NCBI RefSeq assembly: GCF_900187125.1
Contig: NZ_LT906468.1
Span: forward strand, 2,728,001 to 2,792,000
Length of the DNA: 64,000 nt
Source: Sphingobacterium mizutaii
GTDB taxonomy: Bacteria; Bacteroidota; Bacteroidia; Sphingobacteriales; Sphingobacteriaceae
Direction: 5' to 3'
This document shows positions 8,914-17,587 of the stretch, in pieces (positions within the stretch are counted from its first letter, which is position 1; every line of letters begins with the position of its first letter). The notes beneath the pieces were generated by a model, which made no database searches, had not been told where the DNA came from, and worked only from the letters and a program-made list of their open reading frames with translations. A program made the translations under genes and the position numbers.

Positions 8914-11574
8914 ATGAAATACGTACTGTCATTACTTTTAATCATTAATATAAGCTTTGCCTACTGCCAGGATGAACGTAAACCTGTTGTATCTTTTGAA
9001 GATGCATACAAACGGGATTACCAAGCCACCAAAATCTCGGACCATCAGCCTAAAATCGACGGAAAACTGGATGAAGACCTATGGCAGAACAAAGGAGTTT
9101 GGTCAGAAAAATTCTCGCAGGTTATCCCCTTTGAGAGGGCTTATACCGGTTCTTGGACCAAGATGAAGATCTTCTACGATGACAAGAACATCTATGTAGG
9201 GGTTTATTGCAAGGATATACATCCTGAAACCATGAACGCCTTTATCGGGAACCGGGATGACAATAGCAATGGTGACCTGATCAGTATCGCTTTCGACCCT
9301 TACCACGATTACCGCGCGGCAGTGGAATTCAATATCAACCTTGGCGGAAATAAAACGGACCTTACGGTTACGGACAAGCTATCGGTTAACCTTTCCTGGA
9401 ATGCCGTTTGGGAAGGTCGCACCCATCAAGATCTCGCGGATTCCAGCTGGACGGCGGAACTTAGGATCCCCTTCAACCAAATCCGCTATAATCAAAAGAA
9501 TGACGATGGAATCTGGGGACTGCATGTCCGCCGGATTATCCGCAGAAATAATGAGGTACAGAACTGGTCCATGATCCCGATCAAGAACAATGGACACGTG
9601 TTCTCTTTCGGAACCATGCATGGCATGCAAGACCTGCCAAAACCAAAAGGAATTGAGTTCCTGCCTTATGTGATGAACAAACTGATCCGCGAACCTAAGA
9701 TCGCTAATAGCCCTTACCAAGATGGTAACCGCTGGAAACCTAATGCAGGTCTTGATGCTAAATTCGCGATCTCCGATTATACCATGGATCTTTCCATCAA
9801 TCCTGATTATGGTCAGGTCGAACTGGATCCATCGGTCATGAACCTGACTGCCTACGAGGTTTTCTATGAGGAAAAAAGACCCTTCTTTTTGGAGGGAAAG
9901 CATATTTTGGAGTTTGACAATAATGAAGGCGGCATGATGTTCTATTCCCGCCGGATTGGTTCCAGATCTCGATACCAATACCCATTAGTAGACAATCAAC
10001 AGATCTTTGCCAGCAGCACCGATTTCGTACCCATCCTGGGTGCAATGAAGCTAACGGGAACGAACCGCAAAGGCCTTACCATTGGGATCTTGGAAAGTAT
10101 AACTGCTAAAACTTCCCAAAAGGTTACCCAACTCGGTTCTGCTGAAGAAAAAATCCAAACCGAACCTCTGACCAACTATACCGTAGCGAGGGTACAGAAG
10201 AACTGGGACGGCAACACCTTATTGGGCGGTATGATCACCTCGGTCAACCGTAAAATGGATGCTCCACATCTAGAGGAGTTCCTGGTTAAAGATGCCTTTA
10301 CCGCAGGTGTAGATTTCACCAAGTATTTCTCCAATCGCCTATATTATGTAGAAACCAAAGCTATGTACAGTACGCTTTCGGGAACAAAAGACGCCCTAAT
10401 GGCTACCAAGACCAATGCCACGCACTTCTTCCAACGCAAATCAGGAGCCGAATACCTCAACATGAATCCGGATGCCACCTCACTGAGCGGAACAGGCGGA
10501 TATATCAAGGCCGGTAAGAAAGGTAATGCGCAATGGAACTATGCCGAAACTTTCAGCTGGTCCTCCCCTGGCTTTGACCTGAACGAGGTCGGTTACCTGA
10601 AGCAGACCGACTATAAATTGAACGAATCGGAACTTGCCTTCCGCAAGACCGATCCTTGGGGACCATTCCGCGCTGCCGGTATCACCTTGACCCAAAGGAA
10701 CGTTTGGAACTACGGTGGCAAGGCCATGGACAACAACCTTGCAGTTCGCTTTAGGAGCTTGACCATCAAGCGTAGAATAGAAATGGATCTCAAGGAAGCC
10801 TTTAGCTGGAATTCAGTCGACAGCCGTATGCTCCGTGGTGGCTACGACCTACGCTATAACCCCAACTTTACAAGTACTTTCTCCATGAACTCCGACCGTG
10901 CAAAACGTATTTTCCTTAAGGTAGACTACGATGGCAAGCATTTCTTGGACGGAGAAACTAGGTATAATGAAATCAGGCCTTCCCTGACTTTCCGTTTAGG
11001 CAATCATATACATTTGGTAACCCAGTTCAATTATGCTTGGAACAAGGATAACCTGCAATATGTCAGCACGAGCGACCTCCCTAGCATTAATACAGATGAA
11101 GCAACTTATGTGATGGGAAGGATGCGTCAGGAGACTTATGGATTTACCTTTAGGCTGCAGGGCAATATTACCCCAGACCTTTCCATTCAATATTATGGCT
11201 CACCATTTACTTCGACTGCGCAGTACGATCGATTTAAATACGCCACAAATACCCTTTCAAGAACCTATTCAGAGCGTTTCCAGGAATTCAGTCCGGAGCA
11301 GCTCAGCTATGCAGATGGCATGTATAGCGTAGGCAGGGGTGCACAAGCCGGAAGCTTCAAGGATCCGAATTTCAGTTTCAATGAATTCCGTTCCAATTTG
11401 GTAGCACGCTGGGAATACCTGCCCGGCTCAACCCTTTACCTCGTTTGGGAACACAACCGATCCGGCAGGATGCCCGTTTATCAACCCGGCTGGGGCAGCA
11501 ACCTCGATAATATCTGGAGAATTGCTCCGACAAATACCTTTATGCTGAAGGTGAATTATTGGATCGGCTGGTAG
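8914..11574 (+). CDS. DUF5916 outer-membrane protein with N-terminal CBM9-like domain
   Basis: An 886-residue exported protein. A signal peptide (LSLLLIINISFAYCQ) is followed by a CBM9-like beta-sandwich at about residues 40-230 (IDGKLDEDLWQ, KIFYDDKNIYVGVYCKD, WTAELRIPFNQIRY) and a long DUF5916 region rich in alternating aromatic beta strands to the C terminus, consistent with a beta barrel. In related proteins the N-terminal domain resembles carbohydrate-binding modules, but the function is unknown. The terminal residues NTFMLKVNYWIGW end in an aromatic, as outer-membrane barrels usually do. It is monocistronic, flanked on both sides by repeat-rich gaps. A 16-base stretch at 9196-9211 equals part of the intergenic repeat. 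Confidence 0.85.
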   Translation: MKYVLSLLLIINISFAYCQDERKPVVSFEDAYKRDYQATKISDHQPKIDGKLDEDLWQNKGVWSEKFSQVIPFERAYTGSWTKMKIFYDDKNIYVGVYCKDIHPETMNAFIGNRDDNSNGDLISIAFDPYHDYRAAVEFNINLGGNKTDLTVTDKLSVNLSWNAVWEGRTHQDLADSSWTAELRIPFNQIRYNQKNDDGIWGLHVRRIIRRNNEVQNWSMIPIKNNGHVFSFGTMHGMQDLPKPKGIEFLPYVMNKLIREPKIANSPYQDGNRWKPNAGLDAKFAISDYTMDLSINPDYGQVELDPSVMNLTAYEVFYEEKRPFFLEGKHILEFDNNEGGMMFYSRRIGSRSRYQYPLVDNQQIFASSTDFVPILGAMKLTGTNRKGLTIGILESITAKTSQKVTQLGSAEEKIQTEPLTNYTVARVQKNWDGNTLLGGMITSVNRKMDAPHLEEFLVKDAFTAGVDFTKYFSNRLYYVETKAMYSTLSGTKDALMATKTNATHFFQRKSGAEYLNMNPDATSLSGTGGYIKAGKKGNAQWNYAETFSWSSPGFDLNEVGYLKQTDYKLNESELAFRKTDPWGPFRAAGITLTQRNVWNYGGKAMDNNLAVRFRSLTIKRRIEMDLKEAFSWNSVDSRMLRGGYDLRYNPNFTSTFSMNSDRAKRIFLKVDYDGKHFLDGETRYNEIRPSLTFRLGNHIHLVTQFNYAWNKDNLQYVSTSDLPSINTDEATYVMGRMRQETYGFTFRLQGNITPDLSIQYYGSPFTSTAQYDRFKYATNTLSRTYSERFQEFSPEQLSYADGMYSVGRGAQAGSFKDPNFSFNEFRSNLVARWEYLPGSTLYLVWEHNRSGRMPVYQPGWGSNLDNIWRIAPTNTFMLKVNYWIGW

Positions 11575-11582
11575 GAAGAGCT

Positions 11583-11640
11583 GTATGATCATCGAGCGGC
11601 GTCGAAATGAGATGACCATCGAGCGGCGTCGAGATGACCT
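11583..11640. repeat. Short direct repeat with GAGCGGCGTCGA core
   Basis: GAGCGGCGTCGA occurs twice (near 11595 and 11619) within ATGACCATCGAGCGGCGTCG-type units; another copy is at about 11876. The same core is part of the CCCTGAGCGGCGTCGAAGGG hairpin at 8751. Confidence 0.7.
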
Positions 11641-11751
11641 CTATCGTATCCCAAAGGACCATATAGTGGCATCACAGCTTCGATAACCGTCAAGACCAGG
11701 AAACAGGATCATTTCCAGAATTTCATTCAGCTATAAATTATCACGTTTTGT

Positions 11752-11880
11752 AGGGGCGAATTGCATTCGCCCGCACATGCATTTGAACCAGGATTAATGG
11801 GATGAGAGGATGGACCAAGATCTGGTAAGGAACCAGGATTAATGGGATGAGAGGATGCACCAAGACCAATGGTCGAGCGG
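11752..11880 (+). repeat. Palindrome A (GGGCGAATTGCATTCGCCC) followed by two 45-bp module-B units
   Basis: TAGGGGCGAATTGCATTCGC and its mate lie at 11752-11772, then GAACCAGGAT...GGGATGAGAGGATG occurs twice, 45 bases apart. The order palindrome A then module B matches the copies at 1180-1440. Confidence 0.82.
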
Positions 11881-11934
11881 CGTCTCGGCTTTGCTCGATA
11901 ACCGTTGAGATGGCAACCATTATTCGTTACTTTT

Positions 11935-12065
11935 GGAGCCCAAATTAACCAAACCGCTTCCTTCGGAAGGATGATGTTTGTAGAAAACCCCTGGAAGGGG
12001 TGAAATCTTTGTAGACATCAGAAATCTTCAAGGGAAAAACCCACAGCGTGGGTGAAATATTTTTC
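11935..12065 (-). repeat. Dispersed hairpin cluster D, minus orientation
   Basis: CTTCCTTCGGAAGGATG, ACCCCTGGAAGGGGTGAAAT and CCCACAGCGTGGGTGAAATA occur in the reverse order and orientation of the cluster at 1676-1830. A further hairpin, GAACCCCATTTGGGGTTC, lies at about 12187-12204. Confidence 0.75.
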
Positions 12066-12244
12066 TACAAATTTAAGCCCTTTTCGGGGTCATTCTGAGA
12101 AGTAAAAATTTGGGCTAAATTTATTGGAAGGTGATGACATCATGTTGGCAATGAAAATCTATTAGCTCTTTTGTTTTTTAAATATAGAACCCCATTTGGG
12201 GTTCCATTATTTTAGCAGACATGGCACGTTAGCCTGGAAGTCGC

Positions 12245-12282
12245 GCAAAAACGATGTTCGATTAATCGAACATCGTTTTTGC
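12245..12282. repeat. Perfect 38-bp palindrome
   Basis: GCAAAAACGATGTTCGATT is followed directly by its exact reverse complement, giving 19-base arms with no spacer. It could be a bidirectional terminator (A/T runs on both outer sides) or a binding or recombination site. The nearest genes are over 600 bases away. Confidence 0.8.
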
Positions 12283-12526
12283 ATTACCCCTTTATTGTTT
12301 ACCATTCATGCTAAAATAATTCATCCCCTCTGGGGATGTATGGCGGCTAGAAATATCATCTGGTAAATAAATATGGGTCCGAATGGCTAAAAACACAGTT
12401 CTAACAAACTTGTCATCGGTAGGAACGAAGAATCTCGGAACCATGCAAAATCCAATTGAAAACATAATGCATTGCATTGGCGCACGGTTCTTCTATCTAC
12501 AATTAATTTATATTGGTGTACAGTTC

Positions 12527-12692
12527 CTGTACCTTCGGTACAGCATGACAGGACCTCTTGGGAGGGGAACCGTACAGATTCTTCACTGTTCGTTCAGAAT
12601 CAAAATGCGCTAAAGAGGGATTCAGAGTAAAACGAAGAATCTATTGTTTTTCATTTATTGGAGTTTCTCATTCCGCTATCGTAAGATGAGGA
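12527..12692 (+). repeat. Dispersed hairpin element E, with compensatory stem change
   Basis: The hairpin is CTGTACC-TTC-GGTACAG (12527-12543), where the other copies read CTTTACC/GGTAAAG. It is followed by the AGATTCTTC...GAAGAATCT inverted repeat (12576-12642) and the CTCATTCCGCTATCGTAAGATG tract. Confidence 0.78.
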
Positions 12693-12773
12693 AACCATAT
12701 TTTTGTCGATTTAAAGAGATGGTTGAAGGTTTTATTCACCTTAAAGGGTGAAATTATTTCAAGTTTGTATATG

Positions 12774-12890
12774 GCGGGCGAATGCAATTCGCCCCTACAG
12801 TATCGGGGACTTTCAAGCGAAAAATTGATCTTGGCCCATCCGGTGGGTGAGCGGAGCCGATCCCCCCATCCCATTAATCCTGGTTCAACC
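12774..12890. repeat. Palindrome A plus degenerate module B
   Basis: GGCGGGCGAATGCAATTCGC and its mate (about 12774-12797) are followed by TTGATCTTGGCCCATCCG, a GGTGGGTGAGCGG segment and CATCCCATTAATCCTGGTTC. Confidence 0.7.
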
Positions 12891-12893
12891 GTC

Positions 12894-12921
12894 TAAATAC
12901 TAAATACTAAATACTAAATAC
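12894..12921. repeat. Heptanucleotide tandem repeat TAAATAC x4
   Basis: Four perfect TAAATAC units overlap the 3' end and stop codon of the MFS gene (minus strand). Each unit supplies a TAG or TAA on the minus strand, so slippage would change only the last one or two residues. Confidence 0.85.
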
Positions 12922-14143
12922 TCTTCCCCTTGACATACCTACTCACACCATACATCATCAGCAGCGTAATAATACTGATCACGACGACGATATAACCCAA
13001 CGTGGTATAGTGTTCGATTGGACTTTCGTTGGTTTGTTGTACGATGATCAAGCCGGCGATAATGGCTCCTATCCCACCCGACATCTGTTGCAGGGATGCG
13101 CTGACGCTCATAAAGGCGCCACGGTCTTCTTTCTCAGGGACAGCGGACACCAATGCCGATGATGGTGTAACACGGCTTAGGATTCCCATCATCATCAAGA
13201 TGTTCAATACGACTACGACCGGGAACGCTGTTGGACCTAGAGAGGTGTAGATCAAGACCATGATCATCATCCAGGTGGTCGCGATGGCGAAGATCTTGTA
13301 CTTATCGAAACGGTCGCTGAGCATACCGACCATTGGCATAATCAAAAGAGAAGCAATTCCTGAGATCATAAAGAGCTGTGGCAGCTGTTCGTGGGTAACG
13401 TGTAGGTTGTTCACGGCGAAAACACTGCTGAATGGCATCATCATAAAACCTCCAACGGAAAGTAATGCGGTCGCCATAAAGCCGATTCTATACTCCTTGC
13501 GGGTAAAGGTTCCCCAAAGGTGCTGCAGGGCGGATTGTTTTTTCTGTAAGCCTATATGATCGGTAATAGGTTTTAATTTCAGGAAGATCAGTACGGCAAT
13601 TAGGACCGCTACAATGGCAATCATCAGAAAAGCACTTTGCCAACCCCAGGCATTGCCGATATAGAGTCCGATTGGAATCCCCAAAACTTGGCTGGCGCCG
13701 AAACCCATCTGCACAAAACCCATCACCCTACCACGTTGGTCCAAGGTGAAAACATCGGTGATAATTGCCATGGAAATGGAACCGATCACTCCACCGAACA
13801 GGCCGGTCACTATTCGAGCAGCCACCAACATGGGATAACTGGTCGAAAAACCGCAAAGGAAAGTTCCAATAATAAATCCGGAATAGAAGAACAGCAGGAG
13901 TTTTTTTCGATCGAAACGATCGGCAAATCCTGCGGTCAGGAGTCCTGAAATCCCAGCACTGAAGGCGTAGGCAGAAACGGCCACACCAAATTCAGAAGGT
14001 TTTAAGTCGATTGCTTTCATCAGCATATCCCCCATTGGAGACATGATCATAAAATCCAGGACAACGGTAAATTGGGTAAAAGCTAGTATGAAAATCACCA
14101 ATTTCTGGTATGCAGAAAGCGGTGCTTTAGTGGATTCTTCCAT
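12914..14143 (-). CDS. MFS transporter, DHA1-like drug/metabolite efflux
   Basis: A 409-residue inner-membrane protein with about 12 hydrophobic segments. The MFS motif A is clear between TM2 and TM3 (GFADRFDRKKLLLF). A second copy between TM8 and TM9 reads GMLSDRFDKYKIF. The length and layout fit the DHA1 group of proton-coupled exporters (AraJ/YdhP-like arabinose-polymer or drug efflux). The ATG at 14143 is immediately downstream of a 10-base inverted repeat (14151-14192), a plausible operator. The gene is monocistronic and its 3' end lies in a heptamer repeat. Substrate unknown. Confidence 0.9.
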   Translation of the reverse strand: MEESTKAPLSAYQKLVIFILAFTQFTVVLDFMIMSPMGDMLMKAIDLKPSEFGVAVSAYAFSAGISGLLTAGFADRFDRKKLLLFFYSGFIIGTFLCGFSTSYPMLVAARIVTGLFGGVIGSISMAIITDVFTLDQRGRVMGFVQMGFGASQVLGIPIGLYIGNAWGWQSAFLMIAIVAVLIAVLIFLKLKPITDHIGLQKKQSALQHLWGTFTRKEYRIGFMATALLSVGGFMMMPFSSVFAVNNLHVTHEQLPQLFMISGIASLLIMPMVGMLSDRFDKYKIFAIATTWMMIMVLIYTSLGPTAFPVVVVLNILMMMGILSRVTPSSALVSAVPEKEDRGAFMSVSASLQQMSGGIGAIIAGLIIVQQTNESPIEHYTTLGYIVVVISIITLLMMYGVSRYVKGKSI

Positions 14144-14150
14144 ATAAAAG

Positions 14151-14192
14151 TTGCTCGGCTAAATATGTGTAATAATTTTCTAAGCCGAGCAA
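14151..14192. promoter_or_regulatory. Inverted repeat TTGCTCGGCT / AGCCGAGCAA upstream of the MFS gene
   Basis: Perfect 10-base arms are separated by 22 bases, starting 8 bases upstream of the MFS start codon. It could be a repressor operator or a 5'-leader hairpin. No regulator gene is adjacent. Confidence 0.45.
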
Positions 14193-14354
14193 AGGTAGGG
14201 ATTGCATCGAGCACTTGCATTTGCGTATTGAAATTTTGACAATCTATTTTGCAGGCAAGTAGTTTACTCAATTATTGAACAAATGGAAAAGGCCAAAAAA
14301 TCTGGATTTTTGTTGGGAAGCTGTTCCTGACTCCTGTTCGGGACTAGCTTTACC

Positions 14355-14400
14355 CTTATTCGAGACATATTCGGAAAATTCAAAATATGTCTCGAATAAG
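14355..14400. repeat. Long hairpin CTTATTCGAGACATATT, 17-bp arms
   Basis: Perfect 17-base arms (14355-14371 and 14384-14400) flank a 12-base loop. A closely related palindrome with 22-base arms is at 44661-44706, so this is a dispersed element and not a gene-specific terminator. The rest of 14193-14548 shows no gene. Confidence 0.8.
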
Positions 14401-14548
14401 ATCAATCTAAGCTCAGAAAGGAATGGCAATACTTTTTCTGATTTCAGGACGGTTCAAAAACAGGCTAGCCTAGCGATAAACCTAAAGATTTTAATGAAGT
14501 ATAGCATAAGCTTAGCTATCCTCCATTCCAAATACTCCCGACTATTCT

Positions 14549-14556
14549 TATCTTTG
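14549..14556 (+). promoter_or_regulatory. Candidate Bacteroidota -7 box TATCTTTG before mnmE
   Basis: TATCTTTG matches TAnnTTTG and ends 4 bases before the mnmE ATG, which would put transcription start at or next to the start codon. No good TTTG -33 element is seen at the expected spacing, so confidence is low. Confidence 0.35.
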
Positions 14557-14560
14557 CGAT

Positions 14561-15937
14561 ATGTCTACAGGGTTAATTTCACAAGATACTATTATCGCTT
14601 TGGCGACCTCTCCAGGGGCCAATGGCGCAATTGCCGTGATCCGTCTATCGGGCTCCAAGGCCATCAGCTTGGTCAATGAGGTTTTCAAAGGTAAGGATTT
14701 GACGAAGCAAGCTTCGCATACCGTGCATTTTGGAACCATCCGCGATGGCGAACATATTATCGATGAGGTATTGGTGACCCTCTTTGTAGGGCCTAACTCC
14801 TATACCAAGGAGGATACCATTGAAATATCGACCCATAATTCGGCCTATATCATTGAACGCATTATCACCCTTCTGATCAAGAAAGGTGCTAGAGCGGCCC
14901 GTGCTGGTGAATTTACCTTAAGGGCTTTCCTAAATGGTGGAATGGACCTATCCCAAGCGGAAGCAGTGGCAGACCTGATCGCCTCCAATTCGGCGGCGTC
15001 CCATCAGATCGCCATGCAGCAGATGCGTGGTGGATTCTCCAATCAGCTTAAGCAATTACGTGAAGACCTAGTCCATTTCGCATCACTGATCGAATTGGAA
15101 CTTGATTTCGCGGAGGAAGATGTGGAATTTGCCAATCGTGACCAGCTGAAAGCCCTGATCCAACAAATCCACTCGGTCATTGCAAAACTGATCCGTTCCT
15201 TCGAACAAGGCAATGTGCTGAAGAATGGTGTTCCAGTGGTAATTGCCGGGAAACCAAATGTGGGAAAGTCTACCCTATTGAATGCCTTGTTGAACGAGGA
15301 AAGAGCCATTGTTTCTGATATTGCCGGTACGACTCGCGATACCATCGAAGATGAGATCAATATACATGGCGTAACTTTCCGCTTTATCGATACCGCCGGA
15401 ATCCGTCATACGGAAGATGTGGTTGAAGCCATCGGCGTGGAACGGACCCGCGAAAAAATGAAGCAGGCCCGATTGATCATCTACCTCTTCGACCCTACCC
15501 AAGACCAGATCTCTGCCGTACAGGAGCAGATCGATGAGGTCAAAGGTTTGAATATTCCCTTTGTGACCATTATCAATAAGTCTGATCTTCTCTCGGAAGA
15601 ACAGAAAAAGGATTATGCGATATTGAATCCGCTATATATTTCGGCCAAGCATCAAATCGGTATCGATGAATTGAAGGATGAGCTGCTGAACCAGGTTAAT
15701 CTTTCTAATATTAACACCGATGATGTCATGGTGACGAATATCAGGCATGTGGAAGCTTTGCAGCATACGCAGGAAGCGCTGGAGAAGGTGTTGTATGGGA
15801 TCGATAACCCGATTACTTCGGATTTTTTAGCGATGGATATCAGGCAAGCGCTGCACCATCTTGGGGAGATTACCGGGACGGTGACTACGGATGATTTGCT
15901 GGAGAATATTTTTAGTAAGTTTTGTATCGGGAAGTAG
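14561..15937 (+). CDS. mnmE: tRNA modification GTPase MnmE (TrmE)
   Basis: A 458-residue GTPase that with MnmG adds the carboxymethylaminomethyl group at U34 of certain tRNAs. The N-terminal formyl-THF-binding domain starts with DTIIALATSPGANGAIAVIR and includes GEFTLRAFLNGGMDLSQAEA. The G domain sits at about residues 215-375 with P-loop GKPNVGKST, switch TTRDT, DTAGIR, and NKSD. The C terminus ends FSKFCIGK, the invariant catalytic Cys motif. The length is typical. The 3' end of this gene is a known integration site in other bacteria (SGI1-type islands), and here the AT-rich island begins immediately after the stop. Confidence 0.97.
   Translation: MSTGLISQDTIIALATSPGANGAIAVIRLSGSKAISLVNEVFKGKDLTKQASHTVHFGTIRDGEHIIDEVLVTLFVGPNSYTKEDTIEISTHNSAYIIERIITLLIKKGARAARAGEFTLRAFLNGGMDLSQAEAVADLIASNSAASHQIAMQQMRGGFSNQLKQLREDLVHFASLIELELDFAEEDVEFANRDQLKALIQQIHSVIAKLIRSFEQGNVLKNGVPVVIAGKPNVGKSTLLNALLNEERAIVSDIAGTTRDTIEDEINIHGVTFRFIDTAGIRHTEDVVEAIGVERTREKMKQARLIIYLFDPTQDQISAVQEQIDEVKGLNIPFVTIINKSDLLSEEQKKDYAILNPLYISAKHQIGIDELKDELLNQVNLSNINTDDVMVTNIRHVEALQHTQEALEKVLYGIDNPITSDFLAMDIRQALHHLGEITGTVTTDDLLENIFSKFCIGK
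15914..15929 (+). other. Candidate attachment-site core in the mnmE 3' end
   Basis: AGTAAGTTTTGTATCG within the last mnmE codons matches AGTACTTTTTGTATCG at 22422-22437 at 14 of 16 positions, including ten in a row. The two copies bracket the AT-rich island. No integrase gene is present, so this is a candidate only. Confidence 0.4.
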
Positions 15938-16041
15938 TAGTTTATTATAGGATAATGCTAGTTACTATTAAGATGAAATCTTTAAAATTTGGCTTATGTT
16001 CGATTTTTATTGGTGTTTTATTTGAAATTTTAATGTAATTT

Positions 16042-16787
16042 ATGAAAATTCAGGTAATCAGTGATTTACATCAAGAATTTGGAATATCAGAATTAACTTT
16101 TGAAAAGGCCGATGTAGTAGTGCTTGCTGGTGATAAATCTTGGCACAAAGGGTATTGAGTGGATTCAAAAGAAAATTAAAGATAAGCCTGTTCTTTATGT
16201 GCTTGGCAATCATGAGTATTACAAAGGTTCTTATCCGAAAACGCTAAATAAAGTTAAAGCAATAGCCGAAAACTCCAATGTTCATTTGCTGGAAGATTCA
16301 TTTATTGATATTGATGGGATTCGATTTCATGGTTGCACTTTATGGACAGATTTTTCAATTTTTGGTGATCCAATAGAGTTCGGAATCATTTGCCAATCTG
16401 CAATGAATGATTATAAAATGATTAGACGTGATCCTTCTTATTCTAAAATGCGCTAAATAGATACTTATAAAATTCATCAGGTATCTAGGAAGTGGCTTGA
16501 GCAAAGTTTAGAAAATTCGGATCTGTCTAAAAATATTGTAGTGACTCACCATGCGCCAAGTTTACAGTCAGTTCCTGAACAGTATAAAAAAGATCCAATA
16601 ACTGCGGCTTATGCTTCTAATAATGGAAGAATTTATTTTAAAACATCAACCTGAATTTTGGATTCATGGTCATATCCATACTCCAACACGTTATCATATA
16701 GGTAAGACCGAAATTATTTGTGACCCTCATGGATATATCGATGAACCTTACAATGGGTATGATAAGGAATTGATTGTTGAGGTGTAG
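16042..16787 (+). pseudogene. Broken metallophosphoesterase
   Basis: Three frames together spell a calcineurin-like phosphoesterase: KIQVISDLHQEF then VVVLAGD (first metal motif), LYVLGNHEYYKGS (GNHE), IVVTHHAPS and EFWIHGHIHTPT (GHxH). The frame shifts just after VLAGD (near 16135), a TAA stop interrupts after SKMR (16454), and a further shift near 16625 is needed to reach the last motif. With two frameshifts and one nonsense codon it cannot make an active enzyme. Intact relatives are about 245 residues. It lies at the left edge of the island, right after mnmE, and may be cargo from an earlier insertion. Confidence 0.85.
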
Positions 16788-16829
16788 ACTGAAGTAACCC
16801 CTAATCAATTAAGTAGAAAAATTAATTTT

Positions 16830-17048
16830 TCATATCTTTTTTGTGGCATTATGATAATATCTCCTTCCATCTTTTGCATCATCCCACACACTAGTTACAC
16901 CTTGGATTTTAGTTGGGTCTTCTATTTGAAATAGGATTATTTTTTTACAAACTTTCCTGAACGTTCTATTCCATCGTCGCTTGTCTTGTTTTTCTTGTTC
17001 AGCTGCAGTGATTCCGAATAGTTTAGTTTTTCGTACTGATCGAGACAT
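16830..17048 (-). CDS. Small basic conserved hypothetical protein
   Basis: A 72-residue, strongly basic protein starting MSRSVRKTKLFGITAAEQE and ending with KDGRRYYHNATKKI. It has no signal or membrane segment. The charged N-terminal helix and the C-terminal WDDAKDGRRYY segment resemble small uncharacterised proteins I associate with phages and mobile elements, but no function is known to me. It stands alone on the minus strand inside the AT-rich island. It might be real or a remnant; the sensible composition favours a real gene. Confidence 0.55.
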   Translation of the reverse strand: MSRSVRKTKLFGITAAEQEKQDKRRWNRTFRKVCKKIILFQIEDPTKIQGVTSVWDDAKDGRRYYHNATKKI

Positions 17049-17339
17049 GGTGATACTGTTTAAATATTGTGCTAAATCAATTTTATCAACTTCCTAGAAG
17101 TAGAGTTTTTTCTTGTTATCAGCTATATGTTTTTATTGCATTCTCTTTCTTATGGTTTCCCGTATTTAGAATAGCTATTATTGAGTATATTGCCAGTGAA
17201 TATTAACCTCATGCCAATCATAAAAACACCAAAGTGAAACGTTGGAATGAGTCATCGAATTATTCCATAATGTTGACTTTAAAATAGATTTGTAAACATT
17301 TACTAATGGCTAATAATGAGATGTTCTTTGGTTAATTGA
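17049..17339. other. AT-rich gap, nothing recognised
   Basis: No gene, RNA or repeat could be supported. Confidence 0.4.
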
Positions 17340-17552
17340 AGTAACAGTAATATTGTATACCAAGTCTTAGAAGGTAGTAGCAAAAAGAATACACATAAAA
17401 CGCCTTTAAGAGGAATAGAATATTTTAATCATGTGAAAGGAAAATTGAGTATCATATCACATGATTCAATAATGGACAAGTGGGAAGCTTTTTACAGGAC
17501 GATGCAGGAAAATATAATTATAGGTGAAGGTCTGAAATTGGAAGAACTATAG
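17340..17552 (+). pseudogene. Unrecognised ORF remnant upstream of the SIR2 gene
   Basis: The frame is open from a stop at 17337 to TAG at 17550 and reads like protein (KTPLRGIEYFNHVKGKLSII, then DKWEAFYRTMQENIIIGEGL), but the first ATG is only at 17473. A credible start for the whole segment is missing, so this is probably the 3' end of a truncated gene. It ends 35 bases before the SIR2-domain gene. Family unknown. Confidence 0.4.
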
Positions 17553-17587
17553 CTATTAAAAATCATAAAAGAATTATATTTAGGTAT

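Noticed and set aside
9379..9978. 199-residue antisense ORF in the DUF5916 gene
   Set aside because: The plus-strand frame is continuous and carries all recognisable domains.
14275..14679. 134-residue plus-strand ORF before mnmE
   Set aside because: It reads through the long hairpin and overlaps the mnmE start in another frame; the sequence has no protein-like features.
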